This document shows positions 39,501-50,036 of a stretch of DNA of 64,000 nucleotides, piece by piece. Within the stretch, counting starts at the first letter, position 1; each line of letters begins with the position of its first letter. This DNA comes from Chrysophaeum taylorii (lineage: Eukaryota > Sar > Pelagophyceae > Pelagomonadales > Pelagomonadaceae), in NCBI GenBank assembly GCA_029834535.1, contig JAQMWT010000466.1, positions 1 through 64,000 on the forward strand, given 5' to 3'. A model generated the notes under the pieces. The model ran no database searches, was not told the origin of the DNA, and saw only the letters and a list, made by a program, of their open reading frames with translations. The position numbers were made by a program, and so were the translations under genes.

Positions 39501-42500
39501 GTTTTGAGTGAAGACGAAGAACTAATAAATTAAGTGTATCAAGGTCAGTCATAGTAAGCTGAACAGAACCTGTGCGAGAGTAAGGTGCAAACGTTTTAGG
39601 AACGGGGACATCTGGGGGGTCGAGGAACACCCGGATCCAGTCTTTGGCATTATCCTTGGATAGCCAAAGTCGTTTAGGAATGGCTTATATGTCATCCACG
39701 ATCTTAAAGAAGGGACGTGGGTGGTGGATAGGCCATGAAAGTATGTTGATTGGTCCAGTAGAGTACCTGCGTGCGATGCAGATCCATCTTTCCCTAGATT
39801 GGTAGTCGCCGCATAGGTAGGTCGGGAACCTGTCAACAACATCGACACAGTAATCGAGTGTGGCATGGATGAGATTGGCCACGTTTATGTGGTCTTGATA
39901 ACAATACTTGTGGGGTGGTGTCATCTCAGCCAGTAGTACCAAGGGTTGGAGAAGTTTGATGACAGACAGCATGCTGTCGAACAGAGAGTCGTCGAGCATG
40001 CTGTGTAAGTCTTCGGTCTTATGCTGCTTTAGTAGATTCCTGTTAGTGCAAGGAGGGGTTATCTCAATAATGTCGCAATAAAATTTGCGCCTTTCCTCTG
40101 GTGAGATTTGGTGAAGATGGTTAATAAAGGCGGGTAAAGATTCAAATAATAATACTGTAGGAAAACGGTGGCGTAACATGCGCACAAGCGTATCATCAGA
40201 CTCAACAGCAACTTTTTCATTGATATTTAAGCCTAGGTCATTAGTGGCTTGAGACAGGAACGCTGGGGTTGACAAACCAGAACAAAGTAACATGACAGAG
40301 TATTTACGAAGATTGGGCTCTTGTGAGAGAAACACTGGGCGAGAAAGCATTCATGTTAATGGCGGGGTGTTTTGCTGAATGAATTTGTTCTGTTTCCGAA
40401 GATTAAGAACCAAAGGGCGATCTGGTAAAACTCTCTTGAGGAGATAGTTATAATATGCCAGTAGATCCCTGTTTTCGTGGTATCGCTTGAGCGCAAATGC
40501 GAGGGAGCGTAGTTCGAGTTGCTTGTCGCGAGCGATGTTGTAGGTGAGACACGGGAGAGCAGGCAAGTTAGCCGCTACGTAATGTATGGGAATACGCACA
40601 TCCTTGTCTATGCGGCTCGTGACAGCGCTGAGCTTTGGCTCAGATCGATCACTGAGCACAGTGGTCAAGTTCGTCTGGTTCCACTCGAGCATGCTCAATA
40701 TAGCGAGATGTCGGTTGTGCACTGGCTGAAGACATAAAGCGAAGCCAATCTTCACGTAACCGATTTGTGGATGATCTGGTAGTGGGACAACTATATTACC
40801 TGTTAACATCATATGTGAGGCGCGTTGTTGTCCAGTGGCAGTTTGTATAATAATCGGCGCGTATTTGGGATCCAGTGGAATAATATGATTTGGAATCGCA
40901 TAGTCGTAGGTGGACATTAACGATATGGTAGCACAAGAGTCAAAATATAAAAAGGAACAATGTTGGGGAACACTGTTTACCTTCATATATTTCGTTCGAA
41001 GTGCATTTTCCGAATGCGGGCAAGTAGTGGAGAGGCTGGCTGTGAAGAAGTTCTCCAGAAATAACAAGTGAGTTGGAATGATAATCGGTTGAACAGGTGG
41101 TGATGGTTCGTCAGCCTCATCAGCCATGTCGTGCTTCTCATCAAATGATGATAGCGATGTCTTATCGACATCCCTAGTGGTATCGGCTTGTGGTGGTTGG
41201 TTGATGGCTGATTGGACCTGTGAAGATAGCGAGGACAGTAACGCTGGTGGTAACGCCGAGATGGCGGAAGCAGTAAAGAAGTTAGGCACAATATCAGAGG
41301 GATTACCCTGTGTGTTGGAGGCATTCTTGGTATCTGTAGTAGGAGGAGTTGCCTTTGGGGTGGGAGCAGTAGCAACAGTATGATGTTGTGGCTCCACGTA
41401 GTTTAACGACTTTTCGGTCGAGGATAGATGAACGTCTACATCATAAATGATGTCTTCTACGAACATGAGTTGTTCGTTTAGACGAAATAAGTCACTATTG
41501 TCCTCAGTAGATGCGGTTGATAGAATATCGGCGGATTGCAACAGAGTCTCAAATAACTTGGTGATGTTCTGTTGTAGCTGAGCCGTGATATCATTATCTG
41601 TCACATGCTTCGTAAGTTCACTACACTGCTCTTGCAGTGTATTTATGGTGTGCTTCGTTCGGTCCAATAATTTCATATTAGATCGAGAGGACCTGTCGAA
41701 AGTGCGAGGGTAAATTGGACGGTCATGGGACTGTCCAGCAGTTTTCTTGGTGACATAAGAATCACCAGAACGATAATACGATAAGTCGCTGCGAGAGAAA
41801 GGCTGGCGTGCATCGTTAGAGTTACGCAAGCGTCTAGCGTTAAACGTGGAGGATGTTCCAGGTTGAGAAGAAGTAATGGACGCAAGTGCGTTTGCAGTTT
41901 GAGTCAGACTTTTGTCTGATAGATCCAGCGTGTTTGTCAGTAGTAATTTCGGCTTTGGTTGTGGTGTTAATCCTTCGACGTAAGGTTGCCAAGAAACAGG
42001 GCGTTCTAAGCGTCTTTTGTTCGACCCATTTGATACTACATTATATAAGTCTAATGCGTATTCTAAGATATAGCTAGGGTTGGTAGGGTGACACAATCGT
42101 TCAGCGTCTGGCACAGGCCGAGATGAAGATCGAGTTTCATACATATAACACCAGTCTACCCAACCACGATCGTAACGATTGTTGCTGGTATTATCGGCAT
42201 AATGCCGATGTATCTCTTCATAAATTTTTCTACAAAGAGTACCAAAGTCGAATTGAAGGTCAGTCTCTTCCTGGTTAAGTTGGTAAGAGATTTGCCTAAA
42301 TGCTAGGACAGCTTCAATAAAGACATGAACATGCCAATTAGGATTATAAACAACAGAGTTAAACTGCTGTTTCAGGTAGGACACATCAGTAGTCGTAACA
42401 GACTCGTAGTGACTAAAGGCAAGGAGCATAATGGCGCGAGCCTTGTTGGGTAAATAAGTTTTGTTATACACCTCATTGATGGCGGGCCAGGCCGCAAGTG

Positions 42501-43632
42501 CAGGTGTGGTTTTCCAACACTTTCAAGATTGAAGTAAGTATGCAAGAATGTAGCATACGTGTTCTGATAAGTGTGCCAGTCAGCAGCAGTTAACGAAAAC
42601 ATGGTAACAGGGGCACGAACACGGGTGTCAAAAGCTAGTGCTTTCGGGTGCGCGCGATTTAAGATTCGTTCCTCTTCTAAGAAACGAAGATTGATTTCAG
42701 GGCGTAATGCCTTGACTTCATTGTCGTAACAGACAGTAGCTAGCTGAGCTACTTCTGCGTCAGGTAAGTTGGGGAAAGCTTTATTGGTGAAGGGCCATTC
42801 CTGATACTCAGGGCGCAATTCATCAACACCTAAATGGAGATCAGCAGCCCTATCGGTCTTCCATTCCAGGAAATCGCGATCGAGAATTTGATTCCGGAGG
42901 ATCTCGTAGTTCTTGCATGACCGAGCGTATGCTTCGTACGAGTCGTACTCGAGGAAGGCATTGGCATGACTGGACCGTAATAATTGTTGGATATGCTTAA
43001 TTTGCAAGGATACCTTGCGGGTCTGAAGAACTGAAATTGATTTCCTTCGTTAAGAAACTCAAATACAGGAGCTTCGAGCTTCAGTATATCCGCACCTGTG
43101 ATCGCCTTGGGTGCGGCTCGTGCTGCGTGTTTTGCCATAGCAGTTGACGGGGAGCCTGTGGGTTCAGTCACGCAGTTGACACTGTCTAGACATTCTCATG
43201 CGTTATCGATGGAAAAAAAAAAGTCTATTTGACAACTGTGCAAGCTGTGAGTCCAGAGTAGTGCCGCTAAGCGTAGTCACTCATGGCAGCTGGTTATTTT
43301 GGTGCTCTCAAGGAGCTTGGTAAGTGCATTGTCATGGAATGTACGCGTGGACGTCCCCAAAATATTCCATAACATGTGTGCAAGAGTACAGGTTAGCCAA
43401 CTTACACGCGCATCAACATTAACATGACAACACGATACTATGAACAGGCGCACACAAGGTTACACGATCACGTGTGCAAAATATGCTATATTCAGCCCAA
43501 TGGTAATGGCGTTTTATAAACAAGCGTGTTTGCGTGGCGAGGCTGGACTGGCGCGGTAACAGTCCAAAACCCATAGGTTAAGTGCACGCGTTAACACATG
43601 GTTTCTCAGGGACCCGCCTGGGCCCATAACCC

Positions 43633-43948
43633 GCAGAGCATTTAGCATGCAGTGGTAAGTCACCTGGAAAACCATCCCGTCTCATCATGAACGTCTGGAA
43701 GTTTTTAATTCGGGGAATGAAAGGTATGTTCCCTATATCCTGAGGACACGACAGGCGGCATCTAGAACTACACGAGAAAGGTTAAGTGTATAGTGCTACA
43801 TACCTCGGGACGCGCTAGACCATATGATGATGAGCTTGAGCACAAATCAGAGGACTAATTAATTGACTGTGTAGAGAGGAAGAATAAGGGTAAGGAAGAG
43901 ATCAGGTTCTCAACGGACAGATAAGGGTAAGAGGCAGCAAATTTCTCT
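43633..43948 (-). repeat. Terminal repeat (5' LTR) of the copia-type element
   Basis: About 316 bp, partner of 28021-28329. About 17 substitutions and two short indels separate the two. On the minus strand the element proper starts just after it. A primer-binding site could not be assigned with confidence. Confidence 0.85.
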
Positions 43949-44468
43949 CCAAAAACGGATTTCAGATCTAGCCCGTCGAACAAGCAAAGCACGAGCCCGG
44001 TGTGGGCCTCATCACGTTTCCGAAAGCAGAAAGGAAGACGGAAATGACGGTAGTGGTAAGGACCGTCCTACGAGCAGAGCTCGACTCGGCCCTCCTTCTC
44101 TCGGCAAAGAAGAGCCGACGCACAATCACCATATTAAGTACGCATATTGTGGCATGCATGCAATCTCCAAGCTAGATCACAAAAGGGTCAGCATGAAGGG
44201 TCGGAATCAAGGAAGAAGCAGGCGCAAGAAAGGGGGGGTACCGCAATACAAATTCGGGCCCGGTGGGTGAACTCGGGACACATAATAGTTTCGCCAAACC
44301 AGGCAGCTAAGGTTCTGCTCGAAATGTATCGGCAAGCGAGGCTGGAGGAAAGGTGGCTGACCAAACGGACGAGGAACCCGGTGGCGCTAGCAACAAAGCG
44401 TCGGATATGAGTCGGTAAGGCGCCCGGTTGTGGGGTTGTATTATCCTGAGTGTGTCTCATGAAGGGGC
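43949..44468. other. Intergenic region, no supported gene
   Basis: A plus-strand frame of ordinary composition (VLLEMYRQARLEERWLTKRTRN) lies at 44147-44410, with no recognisable domain and no clear start context. It may be an exon fragment or a relic. Nothing else is seen. Confidence 0.35.
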
Positions 44469-45186
44469 TCACCAGTTTTCCACACTCGGGCGGACGTCGA
44501 GCTCAAAGGTCCAGCAGGATTTGTCCTGAGAGTAGAGATTCCAGTACGTATTGGCGATAGAATCCGGGTCGATCCTGCCTTCGCCTTTGCCGACGGCGCC
44601 GTCGATGATAGCCAGGCAGACGTGAACGTACTTGGGGCCGAGCTGACGCGCAAGGGACTGCGCGAGAGAACGCTGCGCGGCCTTGGCGGCGGCGAAGGCG
44701 CTCGTGAACGGCTTGCCGCGAAGACTGGCGGTCGCGCCAGTGATGATGACGCAGCCAGCGCCACGCGCTTGCATCTTGGGGCAGGCGTACTGCGCCGCCG
44801 TGAGAAGGCCATGCACATTTGTCTTCATGCTGAGGTCAAGCTCCGCTGTGGTGAGATTGTCGTAAGTTTTCCACACTCCAGCCCCGGCGTTGTAAACGAG
44901 CGCGTCGATGGGTCCGAGCGTTGATTCGACGTGAGAGAGAGCGTTTGTGAGAGCGGCCGCATCGGTTACGTCGGCCTCAAACCCCCTGCATCCTGGAATG
45001 TCGGTTTCCCCCTTTTTGAGCTTGGCGAGGTTCCGGGACATGATCGCGACCGAGAATCCCTCGGTCACGAACTTGCGCGCCGCCGAGGCGCCGATCCCGG
45101 GGCCGTACCTGCGAATGGGTTTCAGAGGCCATCAAAGCGCGTGGGGTACTCTACCCGATCACCACCGCAACTTTCTTCGCAGCCAT
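44469..45186 (-). CDS. Short-chain dehydrogenase/reductase with Phe in place of the catalytic Tyr
   Basis: Exons 45186-45155 and 45108-44469 with a 46-nt GT-AG intron give 223 residues. The intron splits the nucleotide-binding loop: VVIG joined to YGPGIGASAARKF makes the TGxxxGIG-type Rossmann motif. NAGAGV at ~84 and the catalytic region follow: S139 (GATAS), F149 and K153 (SAFAAAK). Classical SDRs use Ser-Tyr-x3-Lys; the Phe matches a subfamily with FAxAK and LGPKxxHV, which also ends with a VxIDGA-type stretch (LAIIDGAVG here). Classical hydride-transfer chemistry may therefore be altered or absent. The two-exon join restores a normal SDR start, which supports the short-intron model for this genome. 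Confidence 0.85.
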
Positions 45187-45297
45187 GATTTGCCGAATGA
45201 AACTCTTTTGTTCTGCGCGAACAGCCTCAGAACAAAACGGACCTAGCGCGGAACCTTCCAGTATGCTACCCTTACCCCTTATTTCGAACGAAGATCA

Positions 45298-45816
45298 ATG
45301 AACTCGTATGCGCGCGTTCGGACGGACGACGTGCGTAAGGACGACGCGGATGATGGGATCGAGATGCAGGAGCCTCCGGATTTGCGGACGTTCGACTTTG
45401 CGACACCGAGCAAAGAGTCGCCGCGATGCCGCCGAAGATGGGGGTTTGTGGTTATTGTCGGTGTTCTGGTGTCCATAGTCCTCGTCTTGGGCATCGCCAT
45501 CCTGCTACCGTCGAAGACGGCAAAACATCACAAAGAGCCCTGCATCGCCGCCGGACCATTGACACCAGGCTGCCAAGCCATCGTCGTGCGAGTCTGCAAC
45601 GCATCGTTCGCGGGCGCCGAGACAGTTCGACGCGTCGATTGCAATACGAACGCTACCATCGATTCGCTGCTTCTCGCATTTGATGATGATGATGAATTGT
45701 GCCACGTCTCGGAAGACACCGTCATCGACAGCTCTGACGACCTATGCGGGCGCTCTCCACCGCTATTATCAAGGTCCTCCCTCGGCGATAGCTGTTGCCC
45801 TTTCAGACGCGGGTGA
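45298..45816 (+). CDS. Single-pass membrane protein, unknown function, probably incomplete
   Basis: 172 residues. Residues 1-46 are hydrophilic and acidic, ~48-70 are a membrane helix (GFVVIVGVLVSIVLVLGIAILL), and the rest is Cys-containing with NAS and NAT glycosylation sites, so a type II membrane protein is likely. After 45700 another frame reads more naturally (YAGALHRYYQGPPSAIAVALS) to 45850, suggesting an intron or a frameshift, but no GT-AG pair of the right phase was found. The start lies just after CCCTTACCCC. It is divergent from the SDR gene, with 111 bp between starts. Confidence 0.55.
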   Translation: MNSYARVRTDDVRKDDADDGIEMQEPPDLRTFDFATPSKESPRCRRRWGFVVIVGVLVSIVLVLGIAILLPSKTAKHHKEPCIAAGPLTPGCQAIVVRVCNASFAGAETVRRVDCNTNATIDSLLLAFDDDDELCHVSEDTVIDSSDDLCGRSPPLLSRSSLGDSCCPFRRG

Positions 45817-46277
45817 AATACTCGCCCGAATCCCGGGCGTAAAATCGATCTCTGTTTTTTTTCGGACCGCCGCGAGTTTGCGTTCTACCAACCCGCCAAA
45901 AAATCTTGAGTGGTGGTCCCGGCTTTCGCGCCGGGCGACGTCGTATCTCCACTCCTAGCGTAAAACCATTCTGCGTTGATTGTGATGGTAAAAAATAGCG
46001 GCTAAAAGCGAGTTGGCGGCCGCCCGTTAGTTGTGTGGCCAAGAAGCGCGCGACGTTATCCCGATTTGCACCGGCGCGAATATCGCGTCGAGCAATGGTC
46101 GCTTTTTTAGCGTATTAGCACGAGTGACGTGCCCTGCGGCGCATCGCGGACACATCTCCGCGCCTCTTCCCCCAGTATCTACCATGCGGCGCAAGGCTTA
46201 GGATTTTCAGATTATAAAGCTTCCACACACGAAGCGGCCTTTCTTGCTATTGGTTAATAACAACAGACAAGTGCAGG
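45817..46277. other. Intergenic region, no supported gene
   Basis: May hold the real 3' end of the preceding membrane-protein gene (see the alternate frame to 45958). The remainder shows no coding signal. Confidence 0.4.
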
Positions 46278-46605
46278 CCAGTAAGTTCACCTAGCCCCAA
46301 TCTCTAACCCCAGCATTTTCACCCCATTAAGTTCACCTAGTCCCAATCTCTAACCCCAGTAAATTCGGCGTAAGCCCACTCGTGCTCACACCCACTCACC
46401 CCACTCTCCTTCGAGCTCGTCGCTCTCACCTCGGCCAATCTAAGCTGCTTTTATCCGCACACGCCGCTAGCCTTTGCGTTCACTCTAAAAACCCCAGTAA
46501 GTTCACTTCGTCCCATTAAGCTCACCTGGTCACTAAGTTCACCTAGCCCCAATCTCAAACTCCAGTAAGTTCACCTGGTCCCAGTAAGTTCACCTACAGT
46601 GCGCG
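46278..46605. repeat. Degenerate dispersed repeats of AGTAAGTTCACCT
   Basis: About eight copies of AGTAAGTTCACCT(A/G)G(C/T)CCC or close variants, near 46281, 46328, 46368, 46497, 46517, 46532, 46563 and 46583, several followed by CAATCTCTAACCCC. They lie immediately downstream (in helicase sense) of the Helitron-type helicase relic and may be its 3' terminal region. Confidence 0.85.
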
Positions 46606-47335
46606 TGTAGACGCCGGGAGGGGGATTATCGGTATTGCGCAGCACGTGTGGGGTAGGGTGGAGTCGTCGACTCAGAAGAGGATATCCTCGGGGTTGCCGA
46701 TCGACAGAGAGCCACGTAGAGCTGGACGTGGCAGAAGACGGGCTTCGCCAAGAGGACGCCGACCTCGCGGGGCGTCTGGCCCTGGCTCTTGGTGATCGTT
46801 TGGTGTCGGCGGGCCTTACGGGATACAGGTTGGAGGAGCCTCGGTGACAACGACACGATCGATCATACATCTGGTACCGTTGCAGTGGCCGTGCGACGGG
46901 TCGAGGTTGCGAAGACTTTAAGCTCGCAATCAAAGTCAGCATGCCGTTGGTTGTCAGGGAGTTGAAAACTCTACTGTAAAGAGCGAGGCGTCGTCTTCCG
47001 ACCCAGCCTAGTCAGCCGAAAAGAACTCCGACGCCTCGTCTCCGGGAAAAAAAGGCCACGGTCATGTGCGCGTTGTCAGCATCGACAACATCGTTTCGAC
47101 GGGGCGTGAGAATGGCGCGCTGAAAGAGCCGCCGCGGGTCGTGGAAATAGTCTGCGAGGTCGCCGTAGACGGTTTGGAGGATCACTGTCTGGCTCTCGCG
47201 CCTACATGATCCTTACTCTCGCGCCTAACTGATCCTTACCCTAAATCGAGGGACAAACAGACAGACAAACAAACAGACAGACAAACATCTGTCGATTAGT
47301 AGTTAGGACCACGGACTGGCCTCATCTCGACACCA
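46606..47335 (-). mobile_element. Helitron-type (Pif1-like) helicase relic, second copy
   Basis: On the minus strand this carries the same sequence as 34569-35245, about 93-95% identical by eye. It continues past the point where the other copy stops, through KSQGQTPREVGVLLAKPVF and CHVQLYVALCRSATP, the motif VI and C-terminal end of Pif1/Helitron helicases; a CNGTR-type stretch is readable in another frame. Frameshifts are present. The outer end near 47335 (GTGGTCCTAACTACTAATCG on the minus strand) is shared with 34575, so that sequence probably marks the edge of a deletion derivative. The Rep domain and 5' end are not in the window. Confidence 0.7.
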
Positions 47336-47470
47336 CTATCTGTTATAGGTTCCGTTGACGGCTATGAGTTGTTGACCTCAACAACGAGAGATACCTTGGT
47401 ACAGACTTATTATTACGCTATGGGAGGAAGCACCACGCATGTTGGCGACGGACTGCACTGATCTCGGAGG

Positions 47471-49381
47471 ATGGAAGGAGAGGACGAAAAAAGCAGCGCG
47501 GCGAAGACGGAGGAGCATCTGCGCGCTGCCGAGAGGCTGTTGTTGTTTGCCGAGGACTGCGGAACCATAGAGAAAGCGATCACGGAGATCAACCGGGCCA
47601 TTTTTCTGTCGCCGTTGGACTCGCGGTTGTTCGCCGTTCGAGCGGAGGCGTCTTCGCGGCTGCACGACGTGGACTCGGCCATCAAGGACTATCGGTACGT
47701 GGTGGTGCGTAATTCGGGCGCCGAGTACAAGATCCGGCATCGGCTCGCGGCGCTGCTCGCTATCAAGGGGCAGTGGTGGCTCGGGCGCGATGCGGAGCGG
47801 CGCGCCTTGGAGTGCTTCGAAGAAGCGGCCCAGCTCGACCCCCTCTGTCCCGAGCACTGGATTCGCGTCGCACTGACAAGAACAAAGTTGCGCGATCTTC
47901 GAGGGGGGCTGGAAAGTGCGACCCGGGCACTGAAGATCGAACCCGGAAGCAGCACGAGCGGGTCGGAACAGAGCAATCGAGTCAAGGCGGAACAGTACGT
48001 GCTCCGCGCGCGACTGTACTGGGCTATCGGGCTCACCGAGGCGGGTCTCGCCGACATGAAGGTCGCTAGAACGCTGTGCCCCGAACACGACGAGGTCGTC
48101 GCGTTCACCGAAGTGACACTGCAGACCGCGGCCAAGCTCTACCGTTCGGCCACGGCGGCCATGAGTCGCCAGGTCTACGGCGAGGCCATCGAGACTTTAA
48201 CGAGCGCGCTGGAGTTGACGCCGGACGACGTTAAGTTGCTGTTGACGCGGGCGGCGGCATACCGGCTCGCCGGCGACCTGGATAAGGCGCTCGCCGATCT
48301 CAAGACAGCTGCCGTCGAGTGCCGCGCGGCTACCAAGCTCCGGGGCGATTCTCGGCAGCCGCCGCTGCGGTCGTCGCGAGACGAAGCGTGGGACCCAGGC
48401 GCCTCGAGCTACGAGCCGTTCCAGCTCGTACGACAGCGCGACCTCGTTCTTAACGAGCTCGCTCTGAGAGCGATGGCAAGCGGCGACCACAGCCAGGCCT
48501 TGTCGTTGCTGAATCGGGTCGTCGCCGCCGAACGAGCTCTCGTCGCGCGCGGCGAGTGCGATGCCATCGATCGTCGCTTCTACGTCAATCGCGGCGACTG
48601 CTACCACGCGCTCGGCAATGTCGACATGGCGACCTGCGACTTTCGCCAGGCCTTCGAGGCAGACCCCGACGACATGAACGTCCGCACGCGCCTCAGCATC
48701 AGCCACTACAACGTCGCGACCGCGCTCTTCAACGACGGCGACTACGGCCACGCCGAGGTCGAATTCTCCCTGGCGATCGAGCTCAACGGCAAAGTTGCTC
48801 GCTATTTCGCCGGCCGCGGCATGGCCGCCTACCATCGGTGCAAACTCGACGCCGCGGCTGCCGATTTCAGGGAGGCGCTTCGCCTCGATCCGGACCTCGA
48901 CGATATCCGGAACCGCCTCCGCCAATTCGAGGGCCAGGCGCACACTGGCGTGCTCACTGGGACGGCGCTTGCTTCTTCGTCGCGCTCCGCCGCCAAGACG
49001 AGGCGACTCCGTCCCGAAGTCCACGGTAATAATAATACCCAATCCGCTGCCCTCCTCGTGGGGCGGAGCCGCGCGGCAACCAAGCACGGAGATTCGAGCG
49101 TCGTCCCGCGACCGCCCTCCTACGCGGTCCCGCGCGGCTTTCGCGCCGTCGTCGCACAGCACCGCCTGCCCAAAATCGCCCCTGCGGCGGCGGCGGCGGC
49201 GGCGGCGCCAGTGCTCTCCAAAAATAGTGGCCCACCTCGAGGCGTCGTAGACGCCGCGTCGTCGTGCCTGCGAGCGCACAACCGTGTGGGCGCGCTGCGT
49301 GCTCACGCCGCCACCGACAGACGGCCCCGGCTGTGGTCCGTCCTTCACGCGCGCAACTTTGATCGCTGCCAGGCCACATGA
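47471..49381 (+). CDS. Tetratricopeptide-repeat protein (TTC16-like)
   Basis: 636 residues. TPR units run from ~15 to ~495: AEASSRLHDVDSAIKDYR, WIRVALTRTKLRDLRGGLESA, LTRAAAYRLAGDLDKALADLK, FYVNRGDCYHALGNVDMATC, ATALFNDGDYGHAEVEFSLA and GRGMAAYHRCKLDAAAADF are the clearest, each with the A/G-x3-Y/A helix pattern. The opening ITEINRAIFLSPLDSRLFAVRAEA resembles TTC16, a cilium-linked protein; DNAJC7-like co-chaperones are an alternative, but no J domain follows. The last ~130 residues are low complexity with an Ala run. TPR arrays bind partner proteins, so a scaffold role is likely. The start at 47471 follows a short GC-rich leader. Confidence 0.7.
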   Translation: MEGEDEKSSAAKTEEHLRAAERLLLFAEDCGTIEKAITEINRAIFLSPLDSRLFAVRAEASSRLHDVDSAIKDYRYVVVRNSGAEYKIRHRLAALLAIKGQWWLGRDAERRALECFEEAAQLDPLCPEHWIRVALTRTKLRDLRGGLESATRALKIEPGSSTSGSEQSNRVKAEQYVLRARLYWAIGLTEAGLADMKVARTLCPEHDEVVAFTEVTLQTAAKLYRSATAAMSRQVYGEAIETLTSALELTPDDVKLLLTRAAAYRLAGDLDKALADLKTAAVECRAATKLRGDSRQPPLRSSRDEAWDPGASSYEPFQLVRQRDLVLNELALRAMASGDHSQALSLLNRVVAAERALVARGECDAIDRRFYVNRGDCYHALGNVDMATCDFRQAFEADPDDMNVRTRLSISHYNVATALFNDGDYGHAEVEFSLAIELNGKVARYFAGRGMAAYHRCKLDAAAADFREALRLDPDLDDIRNRLRQFEGQAHTGVLTGTALASSSRSAAKTRRLRPEVHGNNNTQSAALLVGRSRAATKHGDSSVVPRPPSYAVPRGFRAVVAQHRLPKIAPAAAAAAAAPVLSKNSGPPRGVVDAASSCLRAHNRVGALRAHAATDRRPRLWSVLHARNFDRCQAT

Positions 49382-49906
49382 CTTCGAGGTTCTTCGTTCT
49401 GGAGCAAAAAACTTATGTGTACATTACGAAGGCGCTGACCGCCTCGGGGGAGGGTTGGAGAAGAGGTTGGAGTGGGGGGACCGACAGTGAATATGTGCTG
49501 AGGGACATCGTCCAAGATGTACAACCTGTGGTACCTTGTTGAGGAAGATGCGCGTCGAGACGACCGGCGTACTACTAGTAGTCGGAACAGAACACGAGCG
49601 GAGTCGCCGTACGTCATCAGACTCTCGTGTCCTGAGGGGACGGACGCAAAGAAGATTGGGTCGGTCGAAGAAACTAGGGAGCAAAAGAGAACGAAGAAAC
49701 ATGGGGTTGAAACTTTCGTGAAAGCCCTCCTCGCTCTTCGGGCCATGGCGCTGGCCCATGGGCACGTACTCGGGCGCGAAGATGATCGGTTCGAAGAACG
49801 AGGGCATCAGAGCCAGCCTGTCTGGACGACCCTTCGTTCGCCAGCATCGTGCCCCTTGCAGAAGTTGTCGCTGATGTTAGGGTCGGATAAGAAACCGAGA
49901 CTAGCC
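49382..49906. other. Intergenic region with an unassigned minus-strand frame
   Basis: A 127-codon minus-strand frame (49807-49424) reads RSFFEPIIFAPEYVPMGQRHG near its start. It has no recognised domain and becomes low complexity; support is too weak for a gene call. Confidence 0.3.
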
Positions 49907-50017
49907 TCCCTCGCCTCTACCCCAGCTGTGTGATTTTTGCTCTGTGATCCTGGACCGGCTACTGCCGGCCCAGCCGGGCTCCCATGCCCGGGAGAGGTCC
50001 GAAGTTAGTTAGTTAGT
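49907..50017 (+). mobile_element. Extremely 5'-truncated LINE copy (3' 111 bp only)
   Basis: Matches the last ~110 bp of the LINE at 30851-34319, including TGTGTGATTTTTGCTCTGTG, the hairpin-like CCGGCTACTGCCGGCC and the tail GAAGTTAGTTAGTTAGT. It is flanked by a 19-bp target duplication (49888-49906 and 50018-50036) with one mismatch. Confidence 0.9.
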
Positions 50018-50036
50018 TAAGAAAACGAGACTAGCC

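Larger units (their letters stand above)
29214..41419 (-). repeat. Five dispersed copies of a 21-bp motif at coding-domain junctions of the copia-type element
   Basis: The plus-strand consensus is TAGTTTAACGAC followed by three variable bases and then CGGTC, at 29214-29234, 30532-30552, 35978-35998, 38411-38431 and 41399-41419. In four copies the surrounding coding piece reads T-(E/A)-x-S-L-N-Y. They fall before the protease, before the integrase, before the RT, after RNase H and inside the extra 3' region. Confidence 0.9.
28021..43948 (-). mobile_element. Large Ty1/copia-type LTR retrotransposon, broken and interrupted
   Basis: An element of about 15.9 kb, about 12 kb without later insertions, on the minus strand. 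Direct terminal repeats lie at 28021-28329 and 43633-43948. In element order there are a gag-like region (about 43.2-41.4 kb), an aspartic-protease region near 40.9 kb (FDSCAT), unassigned coding pieces (40.3-38.8 kb), a DDE integrase (38.7-36.5 kb; WACDGG, LYSDAF, VESAIG), reverse transcriptase (36.1-35.2 kb; LPKLLKSLYGLRQSPSLW, VDDIVIVS) and RNase H (34.57 kb to 30.57 kb, split by a LINE), then extra coding sequence before the last repeat. This order defines copia. It is a fossil with roughly eight to ten breaks plus three insertions. Terminal repeats differ by about 5%, suggesting moderate age. It is clearly less GC-rich than neighbouring genes. Confidence 0.9.
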
